Shown here: piece by piece, positions 1 through 11,632 of the stretch
Layout: every line of letters begins with the position of its first letter
How positions within the stretch are numbered: the stretch's first letter is position 1
Origin: Chelydra serpentina
Lineage: Eukaryota; Chordata; Testudines; Chelydridae
NCBI GenBank assembly: GCA_037349315.1
Contig: JBAIAC010000014.1
Coordinates: 22,731,001 to 22,795,000 of the forward strand
Reading direction: 5' to 3'
Length of the DNA: 64,000 nucleotides
Program-made: the position numbers and the translations under genes
The notes under the pieces: generated by a model
What the model saw: only the letters and a program-made list of their open reading frames with translations
The model's database searches: none
Told to the model about the DNA's origin: nothing

Positions 1-5
1 TCTGA

Positions 6-302
6 GGGCTGGTCTACACTAACCCCCCCAATTCGAACTAAGATACGCAACTTCAGCTACGTGAATAACGTAGCTGAAGTCGAACTATCTTAGTTCGAAT
101 GAAAAGGTACTTACCTGGGGTCCACACGCGGTGCGCAGGCTCCCCCGTCGACTCCGCCTACTCCGTTCGTGGAGCAGGATTACAAGCGTCGACGGGGGAG
201 CACTTCCTGGTTCGATTTATCGCGTCTAGACAAGACGCGATAAATCGAACCCAGAAGATCGATTGGACTCCTCCGACGGGATGCGTAAGTATAGACATAC
301 CC
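6..302. mobile_element. Harbinger-like MITE with nested hairpins (copy 1)
   Basis: This 297-bp element is flanked by the 3-bp repeat TGA (3-5 and 303-305), with terminal GGGCTGGTCTACACT and its inverted partner AGTATAGACATACCC. Inside are two near-perfect foldbacks: 32-99 (14-bp outer arms TTCGAACTAAGATA plus an inner 12-bp stem) and 209-251 (19-bp perfect arms around AGACA). It has no coding capacity. A second copy lies at 30582-30866. Placement in PIF/Harbinger rests on the 3-bp target duplication and GGG...CCC ends. Confidence 0.78.
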
Positions 303-305
303 TGA

Positions 306-2424
306 GTGAAATAGTGCTGTTTTTGTCTTTTTTTAAATCTAATGTCTGGTTCTGAAAGTGTAGAATTACTTAAATTGACAACAAATACTATGTTTGGTGG
401 CAGACAAATCTCTGTGATTATGTCCCCAGATAAAGCTGGGTTGATGGATTCATTTCAGTTCATCACATATTTTTACCCTTAGTTTCTTTGTATTTGGTGT
501 AAATCAAGAAATAACAGGAAGAAAAGCTGAAGTGTACTCCAAGCAGAATTTATTAGAAGTCTATTCAAGAAAAAACACAGAGACCCTTTGCTTATAAGAA
601 TTTAAAGTCAATTACCTGAAAGCCAGGTATGAAAAACTTGTATTTTCAAAAATCAGTTACAGAGTAGAAACCGTACTTTTTTAAATATCACAGGCAACAG
701 ATATTTAAGTCTTCCATCATAAATGGCATCAAAGATAGGTATGAATCTCACAGCAAAGCTGCATGCAGATCTAAATTAAAATTGAAAGACTTTGAAATAT
801 AAAGCTTTTGCCATGAAATTTGCGGTAATAAAGGTATGCTGCACAAAGATGTTTCTTTACCTTTTTCTGTAATAAAGTCATATGTACATTTAGATTTGGC
901 TAGTAAAACCATTAATAAAATTTTGCATAAAATGCTATTTATAGAATTGCACTATCCAGGTGTGCTTATGGTAAGAGGGGCAAGTAAAGAAAAATGCATT
1001 GAAAATGTTCTGTATTATGAAAAGGGCAAAGATCAAATGAGGAACTCTGATTTTTTTTTTAATCAACACCAAAATGGTTCTGTACAAAAAAGTACAAAAT
1101 GCTAGAGACTACTTACATAGTGATAAGATCAACCCTTTACCACAAGAAAAATGCAATAGAAGCTTTTGCCATCTATAAGGTGCTGAAGAAACCAAATTTG
1201 AATTGTTTTGTATAAAGCCACAGTCATTATAATCCTGTCTCGTATTTTCATATACTATTTTTGCTTACTTTTGCATAAGGAAAAATAATGGTGTGTTCAG
1301 ATATTTGTTTTATTCAGAAAAAAATACTAAAATGTATTGGTTTTAATAGTCGTGACTTTGTTTTTGTGTGTACTATATTCCTAAACAAGAATGCATAATT
1401 CAGATTTTGTTAACGTATACATATATATGTAGTGAAATAAAATCAGTACATCTGTGCATATTTTTTCAGGTGTCTATGTTAGAATACAACGTTCCACTAA
1501 CACTGTTTATTTTTGTTTTATAAGCTTCATTTGATAAATAAAAACACTAATCTCTCAGATTTCATGTTGCTGATTATTATAACAAATTTAGATATAGTCA
1601 TGTAATGTTAGCCATCAGTAGTTCGCTAGTGTTGTCTATCGTTGTAGCTCTGTATACACAAACGCTCAAGATTTCATACCTCTTGCACTTCTTTAGTTTT
1701 AACAGAAAGCACTATAGCTTATTTGGAAAAAATGAGATTTAACTAATACAATCACACCCATCCAACACACTTGCAGTTCCCCCATTTTAACTACTCTTGC
1801 TTGAAATATTACAATCATTGTGCATATGTTACAACATATAAGTGCAGGCAAAAAAAATCTATATTATAATTGTCATATATCAAACCAGTAGAATAGGCAA
1901 ACTTGTGATACAGCAAAATGAAAGCAACATAGGCTGCCAAGCTAAAAAGAATGTGGACACTCAAACAACTTATTTTTTTTAAAAGTAAACAGCAACTTTC
2001 TCTTTGTACCAGGTGGAAGCTGAGAATCAAATTTTTGCATAGCATTTAATGCTAGTACCACAAATGTCCCAAACAATGCCAGTTTTCCCATGGAGAGTCA
2101 CCTGTGTACCTTCCATCAATGTTTTCCTATTCTTTTGTTTCTAATTGGGGGGAGGGAGGAACTAAAGCAGGAAAACAGAAGAAAGTACTTAAATGTTGAA
2201 ACGATTCCTCTTGTTTCATAAAAGCTTAGTTATTCACACACTGTAGTCGTTGCTGTAATACTGCTGGAACGGTTTGGCAGATGAGGATGGGGATGAGGAT
2301 GAACTAGGTGATCTTTATTTGAGACTGCAAAGCAAGAAAACAGAAGGCCTGTTGTAGCATGTTTTCTAGCAGCTTTATGCAGATGTGTTGCAGAGATGCA
2401 GCATAAATAAGTAGGGGAAAAAAT
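306..2424 (-). other. SORBS2: SORBS2 3' untranslated region and downstream flank (end not resolved)
   Basis: This is AT-rich, mostly single-copy sequence directly after the stop codon. Minus-strand AATAAA hexamers occur at 2314-2319, 1506-1511, 1309-1314 and 549-554, any of which could serve for polyadenylation. The stretch has no recognisable transposon until the MITE at 6-302, so a long 3' UTR of roughly 1-2 kb is plausible. Transcript data would be needed to choose the site. Confidence 0.6.
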
Positions 2425-2486
2425 TCACAGCCTCTTGACATAGTTTCCAGGGAAAGTACCAAAGAATTTGGTTCTTCTTGAGGTTC
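2425..2486 (-). CDS. SORBS2: SORBS2 last coding exon, end of SH3-3 and C-terminus
   Basis: This 62-nt coding part completes a Gly codon and encodes [19 protein letters not shown] followed by TGA (2425-2427). GTFPGNYV is the C-terminal signature of the third SH3 domain, and the ending VKRL is that of SORBS2; SORBS1 ends VKPLYL. The acceptor is CTACTTTCAG. The same exon should run on into the 3' untranslated region at lower coordinates. Confidence 0.97.
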
Positions 2487-3243
2487 CTGAAAGTAGAAGT
2501 AATAAATGAAAGATGGCAGTACCAGTAAGCAGTCACTACGCATGTGTGGCCTTTAAGTTTTGTTTTCAGTTTATGAAATGTCATTAGCATTACAAATATT
2601 AGGACAGGAGAGACTTTTTATGCTTGTAGAAAGCCAAACTGACCCTGTGCATTGCATAGCTTGATGAATTACATTTCCCAGTCAAACTGTTACCATCTTA
2701 AAATAGGAGGATGGGAAAAGCAACTACAAGAGGCATAGATGTTATTTTATTTCAATTATGTGTATCCAGATTATAATTTGTGCTAATTTTAACATATTAA
2801 ATACTTTTCAAATGTACAATATTTTAACAATATTAATTGTAATGAAATAATCTGGCAAACGGGTAGATGTCATCAGCAGTTCTGTAGGATTTCCAAAATA
2901 ATTTAGGATTAGCAGGACAATTAAACCCTTGCTTACATGAGTAGTCCCATTGAAATCTATGGGATGATTATATGAGTAAATTCCACTCAGTCTAGGTGAG
3001 AGTTGCATGATAGTGTTCTTCATTAAATAAGTGGGAAGCTACCTATTGACTTCAGAGGGCTTTGGATCAGGCCAGTCCCCAAAGATGTCAGCATAATCAG
3101 GGTTATTATGAATGCCAAATTGCAATCAATTTCCCACTTAGAACACATCAAATTATACAATTATCTAAATATAAGCAAACTATGAGGGCAGCAAATATTT
3201 CTGAAATTTTTTAAAAAAACCAACCAACCAAAATAAAACATAC
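2487..3243 (-). other. SORBS2 intron, SH3-3 internal
   Basis: This is the 757-bp intron that splits SH3-3. It is AT-rich and holds no gene. A short palindrome-derived fragment (attgacttcagagggctttg type) lies near 3046-3075. Confidence 0.8.
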
Positions 3244-3350
3244 CCACAAACCATCCATCATCACACTTTTCCATCACATCAATGATATCTCCCTCTCTGA
3301 GCTCCAGTTCATCTTCGTTCCTAGGAGTATAGTTATATAGAGCCTGAAAC
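3244..3350 (-). CDS. SORBS2: SORBS2 exon, first part of SH3-3
   Basis: This 107-nt exon enters with one base finishing the split Pro codon and ends in phase 1. It encodes [19 protein letters not shown] and [17 protein letters not shown], the start of the third SH3 domain: ALYNY, an acidic RT loop, and the WFVG tryptophan. The acceptor is CTGTTTAAG and the donor GTGG|GTATGT. The last base G is completed by the final coding exon to give the Gly before TSRRTK. Confidence 0.97.
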
Positions 3351-5774
3351 CTTAAACAGGACAAACAGTGTGTTTTAAAAAAAATAAGTTCTTTTCACCT
3401 TTACTTAGCTAGAGGAGCTTGTCAAACATTTAATTAACTTTTAAAGTAACATACTCCGCTAACTACAACACTGCATATTGGAAAACAGCAATGCAGGAAA
3501 CTTTTGCCTGCATAAGTACTTATGGGACTAGGTCCAGAATGGAATACATAGCATAGTTTATGTAAAAGACAACTCATGTGAGATTACTAAATTGTTTATA
3601 GTGGGATTCATACAGCTATGCAATCTAACTGAAGATGTTAATGCACAACTCCTCTCAACTCTATTCTGAGAAGGGAAGAGACCCTGAGGGAGAGGCTTTT
3701 GAGAAAGTGTTAGGTGGGAAGAGAAAGATAGTGGTGGGGTAGCCATGGCCTAAAAGGGAGGGGAAAAGAGTAAACTGATGTTTGGGGGGGGGGGGAGGGA
3801 AGGAAAGTAAGATGCTGGTCCCAATATCTTAGGAGATACACCACAGGAGGAAGTGGGAGATGTTAGTTTATGTCCCCTTTGCGCCTCCTGGATTCTAGGT
3901 CTGACCAGCCATGTACTTGGCCCTCAGGTTAAATTAGAGCAGCTTCGGCAGCTGGACAGATAAAATAAAAATAGATGGAAATGGAGAAAGTGGGAGAGAA
4001 AAGGAAGGGAAAAAATGAAAAAAAGTACTGTATATCCCTGGCAGAAAAGAGAAACTAAAAGGAAGGCAAAAGGCTAGTTGCAGTTACATCCAAGGAGGGG
4101 GTGGAACATTAGACATTTCACCTGGTTAATTTCTTGTTTTACATGTGAGTGCATTTAGTTGTCATGAATGTGATGGCTTGAATCAGGCAGTATGTAGGAC
4201 AAAGTGTGCTAGCTTTCACAAATGTCTTTCATTCTACCGCATTTCTACCTTACAGTACTCTCTACTTTTTCAATCCTGGCCTTTCAGTTATGCGATGATG
4301 TGTGTGATGGATAAATGGCAAGAGAAATGAGACCACCACACTCATTTTCTTTCAGTGCCTGTGTTAAAGGTGAAAGAATAGTGTATTAAGTTATGAGGGC
4401 TAGATGGTGCTTATACAACAGTCCTGTATAAGGAGGCACATGTAGTTGCAGCAGCTGAGGAGCAATCCAGGGATGGAATTCCTTCCTTTCTTCTCTACAC
4501 TCTTCTTTCTCCAGGAAGGGGAATAGTCTCCTATTGGCCCACCCCAGTAGCCGATTACAACAACTCTTACTGTGCCAGTTGGCATACTGTGGAGGTGTAG
4601 TCAAGATCCCTCCACATTTCACTATGCTTCTTTGGCCATTCCCTGTCTATCTATGCAGGGCTGAGTATACAGCTTACCCCTTTGGCGTACAGTAGAAATG
4701 CAGGGATGCTACACAGCGGCATGTGTGTAGGTTTTTATTTTCCCTTATGCTGAGCTATAATCTGGCTCTTAGGTTGGAGGAAGTTTTAGGCACTCATATT
4801 ATCCAGACAAAATTCCCATTGGCTTCAAGGAACTCTAAACTGGGTGATTAATTCTTCTGGTGGTGGGGGGGGGTCTATAAATCAGTGCTGGAAATAGCCA
4901 ACTAATGGAATAATGATCTGCCCGAACAGATGTAAATGGGGGTTAGGTGGTCTGGCACTTATAAAACCCACTAGGTGGCTGTGCGCATCTTTAGGCACCT
5001 AAATACTTGTAAAAATGTGCCCCCCCCCCTTTGGCACGTCAGGGCTTAACTCTCATTTCATTGCAAGTCAGTGAGACTTAGGCTACATGGGCCTGATTCA
5101 AAGCTCTTTTTGAAGTCAACAGAAAAACTCCTATTGACTCCAATGGGCTTTGGATCAGGACCAGAGTACTTAAGTCACTTTTGAAAACGGAATTTAAGAG
5201 CCTAAGTTACTGAGATGCTTTTGAAAATTTTACTCTTTATCTAGTTTTATCACTTGCTCATGCCAAGTTCCCCTGTAAGATGTGATGTTGCATTCTTGTT
5301 ATCAACTTAATTCACTTCCTACATTTCGCTCATTTCTAATCCTGACGGATCCCTTGACAAACAATTTACAGGAGATAATCCAGGGCCAGTGTAGCAAACA
5401 GGTTGAATTATTATTAAATCTTTATAACTGGCATTGTGTTCAAGAAGTCTAAAAGTGAGGGAATCACAAAATGACCATGAACTGGTTTTTAAATTAATTT
5501 CCATCTTAACTGTAAAACATGGAGAAATGTAGGCGTTTTTGTGTGTAACTATGCTATAGTACATTTATCTTCATTTGTGAGATAATATACCTTCATAACT
5601 CAAATTTGCCATCAGGGATTTCCCGGATGTCTTCCGACATTAATTGGATAACTGTGTTATCCCTTGATTCTACTAGATAGTTTACTGATTCCTTGGAAGA
5701 TATGTTGGCTATTGTTCCCCTTCCTTAAGTGCCAGTGTTATATTTCTGGTTAAGTAGATAAGAAATATACTTAC
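3351..5774 (-). other. SORBS2 intron with poly-G tract and foldback fragments
   Basis: This 2.4-kb intron contains a run of G at 3784-3795 and a purine-rich tract around 3950-4090. A foldback of the dispersed 80-100 bp family lies at about 5095-5165, followed by ttttgaaaa-type repeat fragments to 5230. I saw no gene. Confidence 0.7.
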
Positions 5775-5824
5775 GGTTCCCCCCCACTGTGTATGTTTTC
5801 ATGAGCAAACACAGGGCGCTGTGG
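5775..5824 (-). CDS. SORBS2: SORBS2 exon, PQRPVFAHENI linker before SH3-3
   Basis: This short 50-nt exon (phase 0 to 2) encodes PQRPVFAHENIHSGGEP; the last Pro codon is completed by the next exon. It matches the SORBS2 linker PQRPVFTHENIQGGGEP. The acceptor is CATTACAG and the donor AACC|GTAAGT, a full consensus. It sits alone between introns of about 11.5 kb and 2.4 kb and would be missed by length-filtered gene finding. Confidence 0.95.
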
Positions 5825-6263
5825 CTGTAATGAAATGATTTGAAATGTAATAAAGATTTAAAATTGTTACTAATTTAAGTATAATTTGGGTACTGGCATG
5901 ACACATATTCTGTTTTAAAAGATAAAGAAAAGAGCAGGCACTAGAACTTCTACAGGTTTAAAGACTAGACTATTTTGAAGGACATAGTGAAAATTAAAAA
6001 AAGAACAGCTTTTAATTTATCCAGTCTAAATCTTTTCATGCTGAAGGAAAAGGTCAGAGTTGAGCCCGACTGCTTTTTCAAATATCACTAACAGTGCAGG
6101 AATGGAGATACCATGAAACTCCAATGGAAATAGTGCTTGTTGTTATACAATCTTTGCCTGAAGTGTTCTCAGACAAACCAGGAACCAAAAATCATTCTTA
6201 ACAGTGAAGTATGAGCATCTATTCATTATTATTTCTCTAGACAAACAATATTTCTACATACAG

Positions 6264-6286
6264 CACACACACACACACACACACAC
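6264..6286. repeat. (CA)n microsatellite
   Basis: This is a run of 23 nt of perfect CA dinucleotide, likely polymorphic. Confidence 0.95.
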
Positions 6287-7940
6287 TTTTAATAGAATCA
6301 AACTAATTATATCAACATGTCACATTTTTAGTTTAGAAGGGAAAAGTTGGTAAATATTTCCAGTGCAATGACCTTTTAAGAGTTACATATTGGGGTGGTG
6401 CTAATTTAAAATGGAAGGTAACAGATGCTTTTAATATTGCAAGTGAAAAACCTTAACTTCCTAAAAAAAGCATATCATGTTATGAACAAATAGAAATCCA
6501 TTTGTTTATATCTATATCCATATTAGACTCAATCCAGAAAAGATGGAGGACCTGCTGGTTGTAAGAGGAAAGCAATAACTAGGATTGTGATTACACTATT
6601 AGTGGAGGCTGCCTTCCCCTCACCAAAGAGATTTGCAATCTGGAAGTACTTAGGTATCAAAGACCAGTTAAGGTTTCCAAAGTACCAAAGATAACTCACA
6701 CCACATGTTCTCCTATGAATTATTTAATTAAGAGTTCATGGACTTTTTTGGATGTCATGGACCTTATCATATTTGTCCATACTTTTGTCTTCTCTAGGTT
6801 TGACTCTTCCAGTTCATTTTAGGTTACTCTTGAAGCTAATTACGAAGCTTTAAATAGGGAAAAACATAATGTCTTGTTTACTTGCAGTAATGAAGAAACA
6901 CAGTATGATGTCATTGCTTCTGTGCTCTGGAACTGCACTGGTTTCTCAACTGCTCCTGATGAAATTCAAGAGGTGCTCTCCTTTCTATAAATCGTTACGT
7001 ATTTAGGGACCTGCCTAGTCACCTGAAGTGACTACGCAAGGGACCAACACAAATTTGTGCTTGTTAAAACTGGTCTTCTAATAAAGATGAAATAGAATGG
7101 TACACTGTAGTTTTAAGGATATGGTGGGATAGTCTCTAATAACAGGCGATTGCCAAATAAGAGTGACATCTTGTCCAGATTATCTCCAAAAAATGGTAAT
7201 TTTTAATGTTTATTCTGATATGTAGCTGTTGAGAGGCATCAATCCTAACACCATGTGGGGCACTAAGGAATAAAACCATGGGAGACAGTACCTTCCTGAT
7301 GACTCTGTAGGTGAGGTGGTATCCTCCCTAGCAGAGTGGGCAAATTACATAGCACAAGTTCAAGAGAGTTCACTGCTGTCAGTTTCCATATGGGACTATT
7401 TCTAATTATGGAATGGGCACAGAACCCTGCAAGTCTTCTACACCATGGGCAAAGGGATCAGTTATCCTGGGGTGTAGCTAGAGTTTGGGCAATCAAGAGG
7501 TGGGATCCAGTTCTAGTGAGTATAACTCCCACCAATGTTACTAATGATTATATATGTGCATTATGTGGAAGAATTCATGTCAAAAGTTTAAATGATCCTG
7601 TCAGTGTTGGGAGCTGGTATTTCCCATTGCAACCCTCATCACAATGGCAACAGAAATCTGGCACAGGGAGCATAGGGAAATCCTCATTCTTGACATAAAA
7701 TGGAAGTGCCTAAAGAGGTTCTCATCCCTATGCACTTTGCTGCATACAAGAGCAGGCAGACAGCATGTTAAATTGTCCTAAGTTGCTGGATCATGAAATT
7801 TAAGAGTGCCCCTTTGAGGAACAGTGCCCAAAAGTTTAAAAGAGAATACTCAGAATTTATGCTATTCAAAGTTTCCCTCAATAACTTAAAAAAACTTTAT
7901 ACCATGACCACCCTTTTTACAGGCTACTTATGCTTTATAC

Positions 7941-8715
7941 CAGTGGTCTCCAACCTTTTTACACACAAGATCACTTTTTGAATTTTAAGTTCAACCCAGG
8001 ATCTACCCTGCCCTGCTCACTCAGTCGTTCGCTCTCCCCCATCCTCACTCATTTTCACCGGGCTGGGGCAGGGGTTTGGAATGTGGGAGGGGGCTCCAGG
8101 CTGAGTCTGGAGGATGGGGTACAAGAGGGGTACAAGCTCTGGAAGGGAGTTTGGGTGCAGGAGGGGGCTCCAGGCTGGGGCAGAGTGTTGGGGAGCAAGA
8201 GCGGGTACGGGGTGCTGGCTCTGGGAGGGGACTCAGGGTTGGGGTGCAGGACGGGGGCTGGGGTGCGGGCTCCCGCCGGGTGGCACTTACCTCAGGTGGC
8301 TCCCAGTCGGTAGCGCAGCGGGGCTAAGGTAGGCTCCCTGCCTACCCTGGCCCCACGCCACTCCCAGAAAGGGCCAACATGCCCTGCAGGGGGGGCACAT
8401 GGCTCTGTGCACTGCCCCTCTCTGCAGGAACCGCCCCCCACAGCTCCCATTGGCCACAGTTCCCTGTTCCCGGCCAATGGGAGCTGCGGGGGCAGTGCTT
8501 GCAGGCAGGAGCAGTGCGTGGTGACTCCTGTCCCTCCCTCCCCCAGGGCTGCGGCAGCATGCTGGCATCTTGCGGGAGCCGTGTGGGGTTGGGGCAGGCA
8601 GGGAGCCTGCCTTAGTGGCTGCACCACTGTACTTTTAGCAGCCAGAGATAGTGATTGACTGTGAGAGTCTCCAGGATCGACCAGTCAATTGCGATCGACC
8701 GCATGGTGACCACTG
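7941..8715. mobile_element. hAT-type MITE, 775 bp, GC-rich body
   Basis: The ends are CAGTGGTCTCCAAC and GGTGACCACTG, flanked by a perfect 8-bp target duplication CTTTATAC (7933-7940 and 8716-8723), the hallmark of hAT transposition. The interior has a long GC-rich G/C-skewed body with a CAGCTCCCATTGGCC...GGCCAATGGGAGCTG hairpin. The open frames within it are compositional. The body is shared with the element at 11633-12254. Confidence 0.88.
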
Positions 8716-9618
8716 CTTTATACACTGACAACTGCTCAATCTTAATTCATTACTAATAGTTCTGCCAGAGCTAAGCAGATCAAACTAAAGGGTTCAAAGA
8801 CAGCCAGCCACACACCTTTTAAAAAGAGATAAGAACAAAACTACTTCAGTGTTCTCCTCTCACAGAGTTTCCTCACAGCCATGTCTAATTTTTCCATCTA
8901 ATTTTCTTTTAAAAACATGCATCACTAGGTCATTTTAAAGCAAGCTTTTAGGTTAGGTAAAATGATGGTCTGTCGCTCTTGAAAGAGTTCCCTTAACCAG
9001 TTTTCAAATATGAACAGTCCTATGATTTGACAATTGTATCCATAATAGCAACTGATCCACCACACTAATATACAAGATTTTAAACAAAATAGTTATTTAA
9101 AGGTGGTGGGTTGTTTTTTTTTTTCTTGAGGAGCCCTCTGTACCTTGAGTGGATAAATACAAATTCTTCCCTCTACAAACACTTTGACCCATTTCAAAGC
9201 CCCCACTCCATGTCTACCATCCTTATAGTTGAAGACTGGATAAAACTCCCTTTGCAGCCCAATTTGGCCCTAGCAGTCATGTGATTCTAGACAACTTTCT
9301 CCTTTGTTGCTAGGCACATGACTGTCGGAGTATTTTGCAGCACTCCTAGCGCAAAAATCGCAACATAAAAAACAAATGTACAGCTAGCAACACTACATAT
9401 TAGAATAGAACGCATACAGATTTATACTGAAGCTAACAAGTTAAGCCACATTTTGATTAAGGGTAACTAATTGCACATTATAATCATCACAGTTTTTCAT
9501 GTGGCTAAAATTACACATAATGTTAATGTTGCACACAAGGTTATTTTTAAATTAGTGCACACAATTTATTGCAGAGAACATTATAAACAGTCTCAATTTC
9601 ATGTTTATAGAGTTTATT

Positions 9619-9781
9619 GGCCAGATTTTCAAAGGTATTTAGTTGCCTAAAGATGCAGCTGGCATCTAGTGGATTTGCAAAAGTCTATCTCCCATAGGAG
9701 TTAGGCACTTAGGACTTTTGAAAATCCCACTGGGTACTTAGCTGCATATTTAATTGCCTAAATACCTTTGAAAATCTGGCC
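9619..9781. repeat. Foldback element with 25-bp perfect ends
   Basis: The arms GGCCAGATTTTCAAAGGTAT and its exact inverse bound a 163-bp unit. The arms stay alignable almost to the centre, so the whole unit is a foldback. Related fragments appear near 14667, 31040-31250, 31923-32070 and 42475-42560. Confidence 0.75.
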
Positions 9782-10394
9782 CTACATGTCTGTCTGTCCT
9801 TCCTGATATTAATCCTGTTTGTTTTATGCATATCACATAAATGTTCTTAAAGTATCTTTGTTTTTATGCCATCTAATGGTGAGAAATTCAAGTGATAAAA
9901 CAAAACATTATCTGAGTTTAGTAAACACTCATCAAAATCTGACTGATCAAGCAGAAATGGGAACAGGTATTAGGATTGGATTCAACACGTGCTCCTGACC
10001 TATGCTCTATCTGCTCTTCCTCAAACCCTTGAATGTGATTTGAATACCAGTGGCAGGCTTCATGCACGTCTCTTTTAAACTCCTATTGATGGGTTGTTTT
10101 TGATTTGCTTGGGGTTTTTTTGTGCAAACAATAAAGAGTAACATCCTTAAAAACAATATTATTGACTCAATACCTTGAACATATGCCAAAAGAGGAAGAA
10201 ATGAGTCAAGCAATGTAATACTACTGTCTTCTTCTCCATGTAATTCCAACACGTCTCTGTTAATTATAGTATCTCTGCTTAAGTCAGATAATGTTAACAT
10301 GACAGAGTGTAAAATGCATTGGTACTCAAGGCAAGAGATAATTTTACATTCCAAACTTAATTAGAAATAATTGTACTTAGCAAATACATAATGC

Positions 10395-10950
10395 TTTACA
10401 TATTCACAGAACTGTAGAAACAATAAAGCATCACAATGCCCTTGCAAGGTAAATAGGGACTTTGATCTCCATTGTTTAGATGCAGAAACACACAAAAAGG
10501 TTAGGCAGAGACTCGTCTATGTCAGGTCAGGAGCAGGGCTGGAATGACAACCTAGGAAACCTAGACACTCAGGGTATGTCTATACTGCAGTTAAAAACCT
10601 GTGGCTGGCCTGTGGCAGCTGACTTGGGCACGCAGGGCTTGGGCTAAGGGGCTGCTGTTTCATTGCAGTGTAGACTTCCGGGTTCATGGTGGAGTCTGGT
10701 CTCTAGGACCCTGCAAGGTGGGAGGGTCCAGACCTTGGGCTCTAGTCTAAATCTAGAAGTCTACACTGCAATCAAACAGACCAACAGCCTGAGCCCGGCA
10801 AACCCGAGTCAGCTGGCATGGGCCAGCTGCAGGTTTTTAATTGCAGTGCAGACATACCCTCAGGTAATAGAGTGATTGGGGTCACGTAGGGACTTAGAGT
10901 TTCTAGCTTCCAATCCCATGGCTCAGTTTACTAGACCATGTTGCCTCGTG
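10395..10950 (-). repeat. MIR-like SINE remnant, interrupted by a MITE
   Basis: The left piece (about 10395-10568) resembles the inverse of a MIR tail and core (ccattgtttagatgcagaaa, then an aggtcaggagcagggctgga-type stretch). The right piece (about 10863-10950) ends tactagaccatgttgcctc, like the inverse of a MIR head. The Harbinger-like MITE separates the two. The similarity is judged by eye. Confidence 0.5.
10572..10859. mobile_element. Harbinger-like MITE, 288 bp
   Basis: The inverted ends GGGTATGTCTATACTGCAGT and the inverse of GGGTATGTCTGCACTGCAAT are flanked by a TCA repeat (569-571 and 860-862 after 10000). The arms extend at least 30 bp. There is no coding capacity. Confidence 0.78.
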
Positions 10951-11010
10951 TGTAGGAGTAAAAGATTTAGGACTTTAATTTCAACAGTGCACAATCACAA
11001 CTGTGTGCAT

Positions 11011-11230
11011 TAGGGTGACCAGACGTCCCAATAAAATCGGGACCGTCCCGATTTCCGACCATTTGTCCCGCGTCCCAACCGGGTTCCTGAAGCAGAGGTT
11101 TTTATTTTTTTTTGCTCAACAAGTTTGCTTGAGCGGTTTTTTTTTTTTTTTTTGCTCAACAAGTTTGGTTGAGCCTTTTTTTTTTTTGTGGGAAGTCCCG
11201 ATTTGCGGGTCTTCCCATCTGGTCACCCTA
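11011..11230. mobile_element. hAT-type MITE, 220 bp
   Basis: The ends TAGGGTGACCAGA and TCTGGTCACCCTA are flanked by a perfect 8-bp duplication GTGTGCAT (11003-11010 and 11231-11238). The inside has a tandem duplication of TTGCTCAACAAGTTTG followed by poly-T tracts, which explains the Phe-rich frames there. Confidence 0.9.
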
Positions 11231-11632
11231 GTGTGCATGAACATATACACAACTGCACATCTCATTTGCATGTATGGTTATTGCAACTGTGTCTGCAGTT
11301 AAGGCATTCTGGCATGCTGATGGCTAATTAGGGCACACTTATGGTAACTGAGCATGCAAATTAAGTGTGCAATTGTGGGTGCCTAGTTCTGGGAATTAAG
11401 CCCACAAAGAATACACAACACATACTGCCCAGTATAGATAGCATCCTTTTACTGTTTTTTGCATCCCATCATGCAGAGTAACATAGGACCTAAACCTTCT
11501 GTCATCTACTTTAGTGGGAATAGAATCTATCCCCTAATTTGCTTCCTAACAAGCAATATCACTGCCCCCTACCACCTAATTTCTGGTTTGTCTTTTTGTG
11601 ATGTCTTTGGTACATACCAGTTCAATGGGAAA

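Noticed and set aside
7336..7698. 120-codon plus-strand frame
   Set aside because: It has no recognisable motif, no splice context and AT-rich codon use. It looks like a chance frame in intron sequence.
8076..8627. Several overlapping open frames in GC-rich sequence on both strands
   Set aside because: They all lie inside the hAT MITE with a CTTTATAC duplication. The frames reflect GC-rich composition and have no protein features.
11003..11302. Phe-rich plus-strand frame
   Set aside because: It is produced by poly-T tracts inside the hAT MITE at 11011-11230.
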